Position numbers and translations under genes: made by a program. A model generated the notes under the pieces. That model worked only from the letters and a program-made list of their open reading frames with translations, did no database searches and was not told the origin of the DNA. From NCBI GenBank assembly GCA_016928255.1, contig JAFGLB010000156.1, forward strand, positions 1 to 35,837: 35,837 nucleotides of DNA, read 5' to 3'. Every line of letters starts with the position of its first letter. Positions within the stretch are counted from its first letter, which is position 1. Below are positions 16,131 through 25,199 of this stretch, one piece after another. The DNA comes from Bacteroidota bacterium. Lineage in GTDB: Bacteria > Bacteroidota > Ignavibacteria > UBA10030.

Positions 16131-16526
16131 ATGGGAAATGATATTTCATATAAAATTTTTTTATCGGAAGATGGAAAATATATTGTGGCAAAACATTGCG
16201 GGCAGTTAAATAGCAAGCTTATTATGGAGCGTACGCTTGAGGCGCACGCTCTTGGCGAGAGACTGGGCATAAAACGGCATTTAATGGACGTAACTGAAGC
16301 AACAAATACAGAACCGATCATTGATACATATAAGTTTGCACATAAAGATGTCAGGAGAACACCCGGAATAAGTACAGGAGTGCGGGTAGCTGTGCTGGTA
16401 AGGCCGGAGGATCACTCTCACGATTTTGCCGAGACAGTTACGAGAAATGCAGGTCAGAATATTACAATATTCAGAGACCGCGAATCGGCAATAGATCATT
16501 TATTAAAAGATATTCCGGATAAATAA
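16131..16526 (+). CDS. Hypothetical protein, possibly STAS/SpoIIAA-like
   Basis: 131 aa with a good RBS (ggaggg). DGKYIVAKHCGQLNSKLIMERTLEAHALGERLGIKRHLMDVTEATNT...NITIFRDRESAIDHLLKD. The fold call is tentative. Confidence 0.5.
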   Translation: MGNDISYKIFLSEDGKYIVAKHCGQLNSKLIMERTLEAHALGERLGIKRHLMDVTEATNTEPIIDTYKFAHKDVRRTPGISTGVRVAVLVRPEDHSHDFAETVTRNAGQNITIFRDRESAIDHLLKDIPDK

Positions 16527-16579
16527 CTTACCTATACGGCAATTTCTCTATAAGAAGAAATATTAAAGAAGAATAAAAA

Positions 16580-17491
16580 ATGAAAAAGATTATTTTAGCT
16601 TTGGCGATATTGTATTCTGTACAGTCTTTTTCTCAGGAATATATACCGTTATGGACTGCAGATAAAATGCCGAACTCAAGGGGCATAATTTTGCCTGACA
16701 GCATATCGAATGAACGGATTTACCGTGTGGGTCTGCCAGGAATGTGGGTGTTCCTTACATCAAAGCAGGAGAATAAGGGCGGCGCTGTTGTGATATTTCC
16801 CGGGGGAGGTTATCATCATGAAGCATATAACATTTCAGGACTGCAGTTAGCCAAGTGGTTTAACACATTCGGTATCAGCGCGTTTGTGCTGAAATATCGT
16901 TTACCGAATTCTGTTGATTTAAAAGATCATTCCATAGCTCCTCTTCAGGATGCACAGCGCGCATTGCGTATAATTAGAGCATATGCAAATTCATGGGGCA
17001 TTAATCCGGATAAAATCGGGGTTTTGGGAACCTCATCCGGCGGACATCTTGCTTCAACTATTGGAACACATTCGGAAGATGTTGCCGCAGCAGGCGATTC
17101 GCTGGATAGATATTCATATGTGCCGAATTTTATGATCCTTGTTTCGCCGGTTATTGATTTTGGAATGAAAGGGTATGGTTTTCATAAGGGACTTCTCGGT
17201 GATAACGCATCTGAAAAGATGATTGCCGAATATTCGAACCAGCTTCGTGTTACATCAAAAACACCGCCGGCATTTATTGTTCACGCGCAGAACGACAATG
17301 TCGTTCCGGTCTACCATAGCCTGGTATTTCATAAGGCGCTTCTTGACAGCGGTATCTCTGCAAGTCTGCATATTTTTCCGCAGGGCGCGCATAAAATTGC
17401 GCTTCGGGATAATCCCGGCTCAACAGCACTCTGGACAGAATTATGTGAACAGTGGATGAAGGAAATGGGATTTATTGAAACGAAGCATTAA
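16580..17491 (+). CDS. Secreted alpha/beta hydrolase (BD-FAE/acetyl-xylan-esterase-like)
   Basis: Signal peptide; GGAVVIFPGGGYHHEAYNISG..., KIGVLGTSSGGHLASTIGTH (GxSxGG), C-terminal FIVHAQNDNVVPVYHS and GAHKIAL. Confidence 0.82.
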   Translation: MKKIILALAILYSVQSFSQEYIPLWTADKMPNSRGIILPDSISNERIYRVGLPGMWVFLTSKQENKGGAVVIFPGGGYHHEAYNISGLQLAKWFNTFGISAFVLKYRLPNSVDLKDHSIAPLQDAQRALRIIRAYANSWGINPDKIGVLGTSSGGHLASTIGTHSEDVAAAGDSLDRYSYVPNFMILVSPVIDFGMKGYGFHKGLLGDNASEKMIAEYSNQLRVTSKTPPAFIVHAQNDNVVPVYHSLVFHKALLDSGISASLHIFPQGAHKIALRDNPGSTALWTELCEQWMKEMGFIETKH

Positions 17492-17512
17492 AAAATTACT
17501 TTTACGCAGGTA

Positions 17513-18367
17513 TTGGAAAATTATTTGAGTGTCATCGAACAAATAAATTTATTTTCTAGCCGGTATGGGAAGAGCATAAGTATCAACAATACAACCTGGC
17601 GCTACTATATTCTTGGTACCGGCGAACCAATTTTATGGCTTACAGGCGGAATGCGCCGTGCGGCGCTTGGATTTGCTTTTATGGAAAAGCTTGCGAAAAA
17701 TCATGTTGTTATAGCACCTGACTATCCGCCTGTGCATTCCATAGACGATTTTTTTGCCGGTCTGGACGCCATTCTGCGGACGGAAAAAATTACATCATTC
17801 GTTCTTGGCGGCCAGTCTTACGGCGGAATACTGGCGCAGGCCTATCTAGCGCGCAATGTCCATGCGGTTGAAAAGCTTATACTATCAAGTTCTGGTCCGG
17901 TTAATGCTATAGGCAAAGCCTGGTCTCCTATGTTGAATATTGTTACTGCTGTTATGCGAATCCTTCCCGAAAAGATGCTTAAAGAAAAATTTTCAAAAGA
18001 ATTAAATAAACATATTAATGTTCAAGAATCCGAGCGGGCTGAATGGCTGGAGATCATACGTAAAATCATACAAAATGATTTGACACGCTCTGATGTGTTG
18101 TCGCATTTTACAGTTGCTGTCGATATTTTAAAAAAGGGGATTGTCACTTCTGCAGCTTATAAGAATTGGACTGGCCGTGTTATTGTCTTGAGCGCTGAAA
18201 ATGACCCTACTCAGCGAAAGTCTGATCTCCCGCGGTATGAGCAATTGTTTAATCGTCCGGTAAAGGTTTTGAATCTGGGCAAGCTCGGACATACTGCAGC
18301 ACTTTTTGATCCAGATAAATATGTCGATTTGCTGGAGCGTGAACTCGGCTTAACTATTTTAAAATGA
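17513..18367 (+). CDS. Alpha/beta hydrolase
   Basis: TSFVLGGQSYGGILAQAYLARN nucleophile elbow, VIVLSAENDPTQ, LGKLGHTAALFDPDKY. TTG start. Confidence 0.75.
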   Translation: MENYLSVIEQINLFSSRYGKSISINNTTWRYYILGTGEPILWLTGGMRRAALGFAFMEKLAKNHVVIAPDYPPVHSIDDFFAGLDAILRTEKITSFVLGGQSYGGILAQAYLARNVHAVEKLILSSSGPVNAIGKAWSPMLNIVTAVMRILPEKMLKEKFSKELNKHINVQESERAEWLEIIRKIIQNDLTRSDVLSHFTVAVDILKKGIVTSAAYKNWTGRVIVLSAENDPTQRKSDLPRYEQLFNRPVKVLNLGKLGHTAALFDPDKYVDLLERELGLTILK

Positions 18368-18400
18368 AAAATGGATAATAATTGAATAAGATAAAAAAGA

Positions 18401-18426
18401 ACGTTCCCAAGAAAAATTGGGAACGT
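18401..18426 (-). terminator. Intrinsic terminator for the minus-strand J-domain gene, in the convergent gap
   Basis: ACGTTCCCAA-GAAAAA-TTGGGAACGT, a 10-bp perfect stem. On the minus strand it is followed by TCTTTTTTAT. Confidence 0.85.
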
Positions 18427-18458
18427 GGGGGATGGAGTATAGTAACGAGGGGGATAAA

Positions 18459-19430
18459 TCAGAAACGATATTTTGTTTTTAACCATTCATACGCCGCGTT
18501 TATTTCCTTAGATTTGGTTTCAGCGAGTTCTTTTAATTCAGGACCCAAATGCTGCACCTTATCGGGATGGTATTGGGCGATAAGATCAATGTAATTGGAA
18601 CGTATCTGCTCTTTTGTTACTTTTCCTTTTAATCCGATTAATTTGCCGTAATAGACATTCTTTTGCTCTTCGGTTGCTGTAGCAGGAGAAAAAGCACGCT
18701 TTGTTGATGGATCCTGATAACTTTTACGTTCATGATTATTTTGGCGCCCGGAAGTGCGGGCATAATCTGAATAATGATAGGTATAAGAGAGAGGGTCGAT
18801 TGTTTTTGAGACTTTTTTAAACAAATCGGATTTCCGTTCTCCTGATATTAAAAGATAATCGAGCAGAAGATGGTTAAGTTTGTTCAAACGGTTCATTTTG
18901 TTGGAAAGGGCATATTCAATTAGAAGCTTTTCGTTCATTTTTCTTGAGTAGAGAGCAAGGATTCGCTTGACCTTTTTATTGCCGTCGAGTACTGTCCCCG
19001 CGTAATTGAAAATGGGGCCTATTTTCCGCTGATGTGCAGGTTGGAGTGTGAGTGAATAAAGTATCGCAAATTCTGTAAAAACCGAATCGACTGACGTGTA
19101 TTTTCGTACCTGAAATGATGCATTAACACACCGGATTCGGCCTTTAATAACAGAGGCAAACTCGCTGAGAGCGGATGTAAGCGTAAGGTTTAAATTCTTA
19201 AAGCACAAAGCATTCAGAATAGGTTCGAGCCGCTGATTGTGAATAATATGATTAATATCGTCTTTCTTAAAACTGAAATAATCTATGTATCCCGATGAAC
19301 TGTAGCGTACAGTACTGAAGACACTCCATATTTGTTTATATAATTCATCGTATAAAGTGAAGGCCTCGGGATACTTATGCTGGCCGGCCAGCATATCGGC
19401 GATATTTCGCATTTTTTCTATTGAAGTCAT
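18459..19430 (-). CDS. Protein with C-terminal J domain
   Basis: C-terminal YGKLIGLKGKVTKEQIRSNYIDLIAQYHPDKVQHLGPELKELAETKSKEINAAYEWLKTKY contains the HPD motif. N-terminal about 250 aa is helix-rich and of unknown function. Confidence 0.8.
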   Translation of the reverse strand: MTSIEKMRNIADMLAGQHKYPEAFTLYDELYKQIWSVFSTVRYSSSGYIDYFSFKKDDINHIIHNQRLEPILNALCFKNLNLTLTSALSEFASVIKGRIRCVNASFQVRKYTSVDSVFTEFAILYSLTLQPAHQRKIGPIFNYAGTVLDGNKKVKRILALYSRKMNEKLLIEYALSNKMNRLNKLNHLLLDYLLISGERKSDLFKKVSKTIDPLSYTYHYSDYARTSGRQNNHERKSYQDPSTKRAFSPATATEEQKNVYYGKLIGLKGKVTKEQIRSNYIDLIAQYHPDKVQHLGPELKELAETKSKEINAAYEWLKTKYRF

Positions 19431-19435
19431 AATTA

Positions 19436-19918
19436 TTATGAATTCTTATTCTTGTTAAACATATTTGTTTTTGGAGAAAAAGAATACGTATTGATGGTAT
19501 TGCGAATATGACCGAGCAAATTTTTATTTTCCGATAACTCCGCCAGGATAGAAAATCCGATATTGATTTCCACAAATTTTCTCATTTCAAACTTCAATTT
19601 TAAATCGTCGAGACTGCGTATATCCAGGCCGTTGGTTTCCAGGTGATAATAAAAGGATTTGATAAGCGGCAGTCCGTTTATCTTGATTCCGGACATCCAG
19701 CTTTTGAGTTTGTATGAATCAAGCGGCTGGGATTTGACGGCTTCCTGCAAAGTTGAGAGGCGGACTCCGAGTATCTTAGCAGTTTTCTTAAGGAGCAGAT
19801 CATTGAAAGGCCGTTTACCGCGTTCGAGATTGGAATAATATCCCTGTGAAATCCCGAGCCTGGCGGCGAGGTCCGTGGTCTTCAGCTGTTTTTCTTTACG
19901 GAGTTCTGTTAATGTCAT
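19436..19918 (-). CDS. XRE-family HTH transcriptional regulator
   Basis: MTLTELRKEKQLKTTDLAARLGISQGYYSNLERGKRPFNDLLLKKTAKILGV. The supplied ORF starts at 19954; the internal Met at 19918 fits the HTH boundary better. Ends 5 nt before the J-domain gene start. Confidence 0.88.
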   Translation of the reverse strand: MTLTELRKEKQLKTTDLAARLGISQGYYSNLERGKRPFNDLLLKKTAKILGVRLSTLQEAVKSQPLDSYKLKSWMSGIKINGLPLIKSFYYHLETNGLDIRSLDDLKLKFEMRKFVEINIGFSILAELSENKNLLGHIRNTINTYSFSPKTNMFNKNKNS

Positions 19919-20364
19919 TCTAAAAATCCTGAATGATAATAAGAAATATTTCATATTATGTCAAGTAATAATTAGAAATATATCAGATTATTCTTCAATC
20001 CCTGCCATAATTTTATAATTGCGCAAAATGGATATTTTTTTATTCAAAGTGGCTGTAATATGATTCTTTATAGCCTTATTTTTTAAAGGTTATAATGTAA
20101 GTCTCAAGGAATAATAGTATAAGTATAGAATTAAGAGCGGCGGGCAGAAGAAGTATTAAAGCACTGGTTAAAAAAAGCGGATAAATGAAGTCCTTTTCCG
20201 TACTGTGATGAATGATAGGGTTTGATGTGGATCTTCCGGAATGGTCCTGGAAAAAACGAATATTTGATTCTAAAATTTCGACAATTAAGTATTTGAACTT
20301 CAGTACAAATAATCAGGCGGTAAAGTCCGTATCTGCTTTATTGATCTGCATAATATATGCTTGC

Positions 20365-20388
20365 ATATGCATCAACGTAAGTGCATAT
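20365..20388. promoter_or_regulatory. Candidate operator upstream of the arabinose locus
   Basis: ATATGCA-tcaacgtaag-TGCATAT, a perfect 7-bp inverted repeat inside a run of related half-sites (ataatatatgc, gcatatgc, gcatattatat). Confidence 0.4.
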
Positions 20389-20467
20389 TATATATTGTTG
20401 CATAAAATTCTTTGAGTATTTGTTATTCCAATATTAAATAAAACCAATCTTTTTGAAAGGGTAAATT

Positions 20468-21604
20468 ATGAAAAAACAGATATTCTTTTATGCATTGATG
20501 TCAATATTAATTATTCCAATTTCGTGCACAATTAATAAAAAGGATACAAGCATGATAGAAAAAACCTTGTACGGCAAGCTGCCGGATGGACGTGAAGTAT
20601 ATCAATTTACGTTAAAGAATAAAGCCGGCGCGACGATGAAAGTGATAAATTACGGGGCAATTGTTACATCTATGACGGTTCCTGACCGCAGCGGAAAATA
20701 CGAAGATGTTATTCTGGGATACGATTCTTTAGACGCTTACATAAAAGATAATACATTCTTTGGTTCTGTTGTCGGACGTTACGGCAACCGGATCGGAAAA
20801 GGCAAGTTTAAATTGGAAGGAAAAGAATACCAGCTGGCTTTGAATGACGGTCCGAATCACCTCCACGGCGGTAAAGTAGGTTATAATAAAGTGCTCTGGA
20901 CTGCTAAAGAGGTCCAGGATACAACAGGACCGGCTATCGAATTAACATATATAAGTGCGGACGGCGAGGAAGGATATCCAGGCACGGTTACATTATCTGT
21001 TGTTTATACTTTGACTGAGAATAATGAATTTAAGGCGGAGTATAAAGGCACGACGGATAAAACAACAGTGCTGAATCCGACGCAGCATTCATATTTTAAT
21101 TTATCCGGATCGTTCAATAATACCATTCTGGATCATGTCATATCAATCAATGCCGATGCAATGACACCGGTTGACAATACTCTTATACCGATTGGGAAAC
21201 TCCTCGACGTTACTAACACGCCCATGGATTTGCGCAATCCTACCGTGATAGGTGCGCATATAAATGATGATTTTGAACAGCTTAAAATTGCGGGTGGATA
21301 TGATCATAACTGGGTATTGAATAACTACGATAAGAAGGTCCGTGCCGTTGCAGAAGTATACGAACCGAAAAGCGGCCGCTTGATGACCGTTCTTACAGAC
21401 CAGCCGGGTGTTCAATTTTATTCCGGTAACTTCCTTGACGGAACCAGAAAAGGCAAAGGAGTCACATATCAAAAGAGAAGCGGTCTCTGCCTTGAAGCGC
21501 AATGCTATCCGGATACACCCAACAAACCGGAATTTCCGTCCTGCACTCTAAAGCCTGGCGAAGAGTATCGTCAAACGACAATATATCAATTCTCAACTAA
21601 ATAG
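20468..21604 (+). CDS. galM: Aldose 1-epimerase (lipoprotein signal)
   Basis: SVVGRYGNRIGKGKFKLEGKEYQLALNDGPNHLHGG, NPTQHSYFNLSG, GVQFYSGNFLDG, LCLEAQCYPDTPNKPEFPSCTLKPGEEYRQTTIYQF. Lipobox-like SILIIPISC. Confidence 0.92.
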   Translation: MKKQIFFYALMSILIIPISCTINKKDTSMIEKTLYGKLPDGREVYQFTLKNKAGATMKVINYGAIVTSMTVPDRSGKYEDVILGYDSLDAYIKDNTFFGSVVGRYGNRIGKGKFKLEGKEYQLALNDGPNHLHGGKVGYNKVLWTAKEVQDTTGPAIELTYISADGEEGYPGTVTLSVVYTLTENNEFKAEYKGTTDKTTVLNPTQHSYFNLSGSFNNTILDHVISINADAMTPVDNTLIPIGKLLDVTNTPMDLRNPTVIGAHINDDFEQLKIAGGYDHNWVLNNYDKKVRAVAEVYEPKSGRLMTVLTDQPGVQFYSGNFLDGTRKGKGVTYQKRSGLCLEAQCYPDTPNKPEFPSCTLKPGEEYRQTTIYQFSTK

Positions 21605-21622
21605 GATAAGGAGATATTAAAC

Positions 21623-23383
21623 ATGGGCACTCTTCAAGCTATAGATTGGATTTTGATTTTTCTCTATTTTGTCCTTGTTTTCGGCATTGCATGGTGGGCA
21701 TATTTAAAAGAGAAAAAATCAAAGACTTCAAGTGAATATTTCCTTGCGGGTCGTAATTTGGGATGGTGGATCATCGGCGCCGCGATTTTTTCTTCAAATA
21801 TCGGTTCAGAGCATCTAGTAGGACTTGCCGGTACAGGTGCAACCGATGGTGTTGCAATGGCTCATTACGAGTTGCATGCCTGGTGCCTTTTGGTCCTTGC
21901 CTGGGTTATGGTGCCTTTTTACATGCGATCAAAAGTATTTACCATGCCTGAGTTTCTGGAGAAAAGGTTTTCACCTGTCAACCGTACTGTATTATCGCTT
22001 ATATCTCTGGTTGCATATGTCCTGACCAAACTGGCTGTAGGTATTTTTGCTGGCGGTGTCGTTTTTGCCGCACTGATGCCTGAAGTGCAAATAGGCCCAT
22101 TTAATAGTTTCTGGGTTGGTTCTTTCGTTATTGTAATCTTAACCGGAATCTATACGGTTTTAGGAGGAATGCGTGCTGTGGCTTATACCTCGGCAATACA
22201 AACTTTCATTATTGTTGTCGGATCCAGTCTGGTTACATACTTCGGCATTAAAGTATTAGGAGGGTGGGATGCACTGTACGAGATTTGCGGTTCGGAAATG
22301 TTCAACCTATGGAAGCCCATAGTACCGGCCACCGTCGAAGCATCATGGGCGCCGGTTAAGGAAGCCGGGCGCATGGCTTGGTACTTCAATAGTAATTATC
22401 CCTGGATAGGTATGCTTTTTTGTGCCCCGATTATTGGATTGTGGTACTGGTGTACTGATCAATATATCGTTCAGCGTGCTCTTAGTGCTCAAAATGAGCA
22501 AGATGCGCGGCGCGGATCAATCTGCGCAGGATTTTTAAAGATTCTACCCGTTTTTATTTTCATTATCCCCGGTATGATTGCCTTTGCTATAGCAAAAAGC
22601 GGAGCTATACCTGTTATACAACAACAGTTATTTGATTCCCAGGGTGTATTGATAACAGATAATGCTCAACAGGCTTTTCCACTGCTGGTAGCACATATCC
22701 TGCCCGTTGGTGTACGCGGAATTGTTGTTGCTGGTCTTCTTGCCGCACTCATGAGCTCATTAGCAGGTGCATTTAACGCTTCCGCTGCTTTGTTCACTAT
22801 TGATTTTTATTCAAAAGTTCGGCCCAATGCCTCTCAGGAACGGTTAGTCTGGATAGGAAGACTGGCTACAGTCGTTATGGTAATTATAGCCTTGTTTTGG
22901 ATTCCAATCATCCAGGGCGGTAGAGGATTATACGATTATCTTCAGGGTGTTCAAGCCTATCTGGCACCTCCGATATTTGTCGTTTTTTTCTTTGGTGTGT
23001 TTAATAAACGGCTTAATGCCAAAGGATGTCTCTGGGCTTTGATTTCCGGTTTTGCCATGGGTTTGTTCAGGCTGGCTGTAGATACACCGGTAAAATTAAT
23101 TGAAAATTTCAGCTATACCGAAGGATCATTCTTCTGGATTGTTAATAACATTTTCTTCCAGTATTACAGTTTGCTGATCTTCCTTGTTAGTCTCGCGGTG
23201 ATGATTATTGTCAGCTATATGACCGAGGAACCGAACTATGCAAAAATCAGCGGCTTGACTTATGGCACCAGGACTGCTGAAGACCATAAAGCATCTCGTG
23301 CTACCTGGAATAAATGGGATATCTTAGGTTCTGCAGCTATTCTGATCATTATTCTAGTTACATATCTGTATTTTACAGGATAA
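21623..23383 (+). CDS. Sodium/solute symporter (SSS family)
   Basis: Multi-TM. SSEYFLAGRNLGWWIIGAAIFSSNIGSEHLVGLAGTGA, GIYTVLGGMRAVAYTSAIQTFIIVVGS, LMSSLAGAFNASAALFTIDFYSK. Confidence 0.92.
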   Translation: MGTLQAIDWILIFLYFVLVFGIAWWAYLKEKKSKTSSEYFLAGRNLGWWIIGAAIFSSNIGSEHLVGLAGTGATDGVAMAHYELHAWCLLVLAWVMVPFYMRSKVFTMPEFLEKRFSPVNRTVLSLISLVAYVLTKLAVGIFAGGVVFAALMPEVQIGPFNSFWVGSFVIVILTGIYTVLGGMRAVAYTSAIQTFIIVVGSSLVTYFGIKVLGGWDALYEICGSEMFNLWKPIVPATVEASWAPVKEAGRMAWYFNSNYPWIGMLFCAPIIGLWYWCTDQYIVQRALSAQNEQDARRGSICAGFLKILPVFIFIIPGMIAFAIAKSGAIPVIQQQLFDSQGVLITDNAQQAFPLLVAHILPVGVRGIVVAGLLAALMSSLAGAFNASAALFTIDFYSKVRPNASQERLVWIGRLATVVMVIIALFWIPIIQGGRGLYDYLQGVQAYLAPPIFVVFFFGVFNKRLNAKGCLWALISGFAMGLFRLAVDTPVKLIENFSYTEGSFFWIVNNIFFQYYSLLIFLVSLAVMIIVSYMTEEPNYAKISGLTYGTRTAEDHKASRATWNKWDILGSAAILIIILVTYLYFTG

Positions 23384-23449
23384 TTGAATTGTGATAATAC
23401 CATGAGTCTTTATATGGTATCGCGTTAATATTAAATAAAGAGAAAAAAA

Positions 23450-25153
23450 ATGAGTAAGTATATAATAGGACTTGATTTCGGAACGAACTCCTGCCGCTCT
23501 TTAATTGTAAATGCAGCTGACGGCAAGGAATTAGCAAGTAATGTTTTTCCATATCCATCAGGAAAAGAGGGTGTTATTGTAGACTCTGCCGATCCTCAAT
23601 TGGCAAGGCAGAATCCTCAAGATTACATTCTTGGAATCGAAGCAACAATTAAAAAGGCCTTAAAAAAGGCGAAGCAAGTCCATTCGAAATTTTCTCCAAA
23701 GGATGTAATAGGAATTGGTGTTGATACTACCGGCAGCAGTCCGCTGCCGGTAGATATCAACGGACAGCCGTTGTGTTTTAATAAAAAGTTCAGGAAAAAT
23801 CCCGCCGCAATGGTTTGGCTGTGGAAAGACCATACAAGTTATGCAGAGGCTGCACAGATAACTGAACTCGCAGCAAAACTGCGTCCGCATTATCTTTCAA
23901 AAATCGGCGGTACGTATTCATCCGAGTGGTGGTGGAGTAAAATTCTTCACTGTAAAAATACCGCACCCGAAGTATATGAATCTGCCGGCAGCTGGGTAGA
24001 AATCTGCGATTGGATACCTGCACATCTTGTTGGCGAACTCCGCCCGAACAAAATAAAACGAAGCATCTGCGCTGCAGGCCATAAAGCGATGTATAATAAA
24101 TTATGGGACGGCTTGCCGGATGAGGAATTTCTGAATTCACTTTCACCCGGATTCGGTTCTATAAGAAACCGTCTCTATGACCTGGCGTTTACTGCAGAAA
24201 GCCTGGCCGGTTATTTATCGGAAGAATGGGCTAAGCGGTTGGGACTTACAACCAGTGTTGCAGTAGCAGTTGGCGCATTCGATGCACATATGGGAGCTGT
24301 GGGTGCAGGAATTTCAACGGGTACGATGGTAAAAATACTCGGTACAAGCACCTGCGATATAATGATCTCGCCGAATCAAAGAATTTTAAATGATATTCCG
24401 GGTGTATGCGGAATTGTCGACGGTTCAGTGGAAGGCGGGTATTACGGTGTAGAAGCAGGCCAGTCGGCTGTCGGCGATATTTTTCTCTGGTTCGTTAATA
24501 ATCTCGTCCCCAATTCATTCGGCAAAACGCAGGATGAAAAATTCAAAAATCTTCAGGCCGCCGCTAAAAAATTAAAGCCCGGCGAAACAGGACTGCTGGC
24601 GCTTGATTGGAATAACGGAAACCGCACTATTCTTGTAGATGTCCGTCTGAGCGGCTTGATTCTCGGACAAACACTTCATACGGAACCGCATGAAATTTAC
24701 CGTGCCCTGATAGAAGGAACGGCATTTGGAGCTCTTGCAATAATAGACCGTATTGAAGAATACGGATTGAAGATAAACGAGATTGTCAATTGCGGCGGGC
24801 TTGCTTCCAAGAATCCGCTGTTAATGCAGATTTATGCGGATGTAACCGGCAGACCTATGAAAATATCCAAAAGCGACCAGACACCGGCATTAGGTGCATC
24901 GATTTTTGCAGCGGTTGCAGCCGGTAAAAAAGCAGGCGGTTTTTCTTCGGTCGATGAAGCCAAGCAGAAAATGACAGGGACAGGCAGGAAATTTATGCCT
25001 ATCAGGGAAAATCATGAAATATATAAGAAGTTATATATCGTATATCGCCAACTGCATGACGGATTCGGTACTAAAAAATGGTCCGGCAGTATGTTTAATG
25101 TTATGAAAGATTTGATGGCAATACGCGATCAGGTAAGAAAAAAAAATAGATAG
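23450..25153 (+). CDS. araB: Ribulokinase
   Basis: FGGY kinase N-terminus IIGLDFGTNSCRSLIVNAADGKELASNVFPYP. GIGVDTTGSSPLPVDINGQPL, MVWLWKDHTSYAEA, NCGGLASKNPLLMQIYADVTGRPM. Confidence 0.93.
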   Translation: MSKYIIGLDFGTNSCRSLIVNAADGKELASNVFPYPSGKEGVIVDSADPQLARQNPQDYILGIEATIKKALKKAKQVHSKFSPKDVIGIGVDTTGSSPLPVDINGQPLCFNKKFRKNPAAMVWLWKDHTSYAEAAQITELAAKLRPHYLSKIGGTYSSEWWWSKILHCKNTAPEVYESAGSWVEICDWIPAHLVGELRPNKIKRSICAAGHKAMYNKLWDGLPDEEFLNSLSPGFGSIRNRLYDLAFTAESLAGYLSEEWAKRLGLTTSVAVAVGAFDAHMGAVGAGISTGTMVKILGTSTCDIMISPNQRILNDIPGVCGIVDGSVEGGYYGVEAGQSAVGDIFLWFVNNLVPNSFGKTQDEKFKNLQAAAKKLKPGETGLLALDWNNGNRTILVDVRLSGLILGQTLHTEPHEIYRALIEGTAFGALAIIDRIEEYGLKINEIVNCGGLASKNPLLMQIYADVTGRPMKISKSDQTPALGASIFAAVAAGKKAGGFSSVDEAKQKMTGTGRKFMPIRENHEIYKKLYIVYRQLHDGFGTKKWSGSMFNVMKDLMAIRDQVRKKNR

Positions 25154-25199
25154 ATTTAAACTCCAGCCTAAAATACAATAACCCAGGCGGATAGGCACT

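Noticed and set aside
18459-19918. XRE/J-domain pair as a phage-defence or toxin-antitoxin system
   Set aside because: No toxin, nuclease or other effector motif is visible. The evidence supports only a regulator plus co-chaperone-like protein.
20212-20415. 67-aa ORF upstream of galM
   Set aside because: No recognisable domain or RBS. It overlaps the AT-rich candidate operator region.
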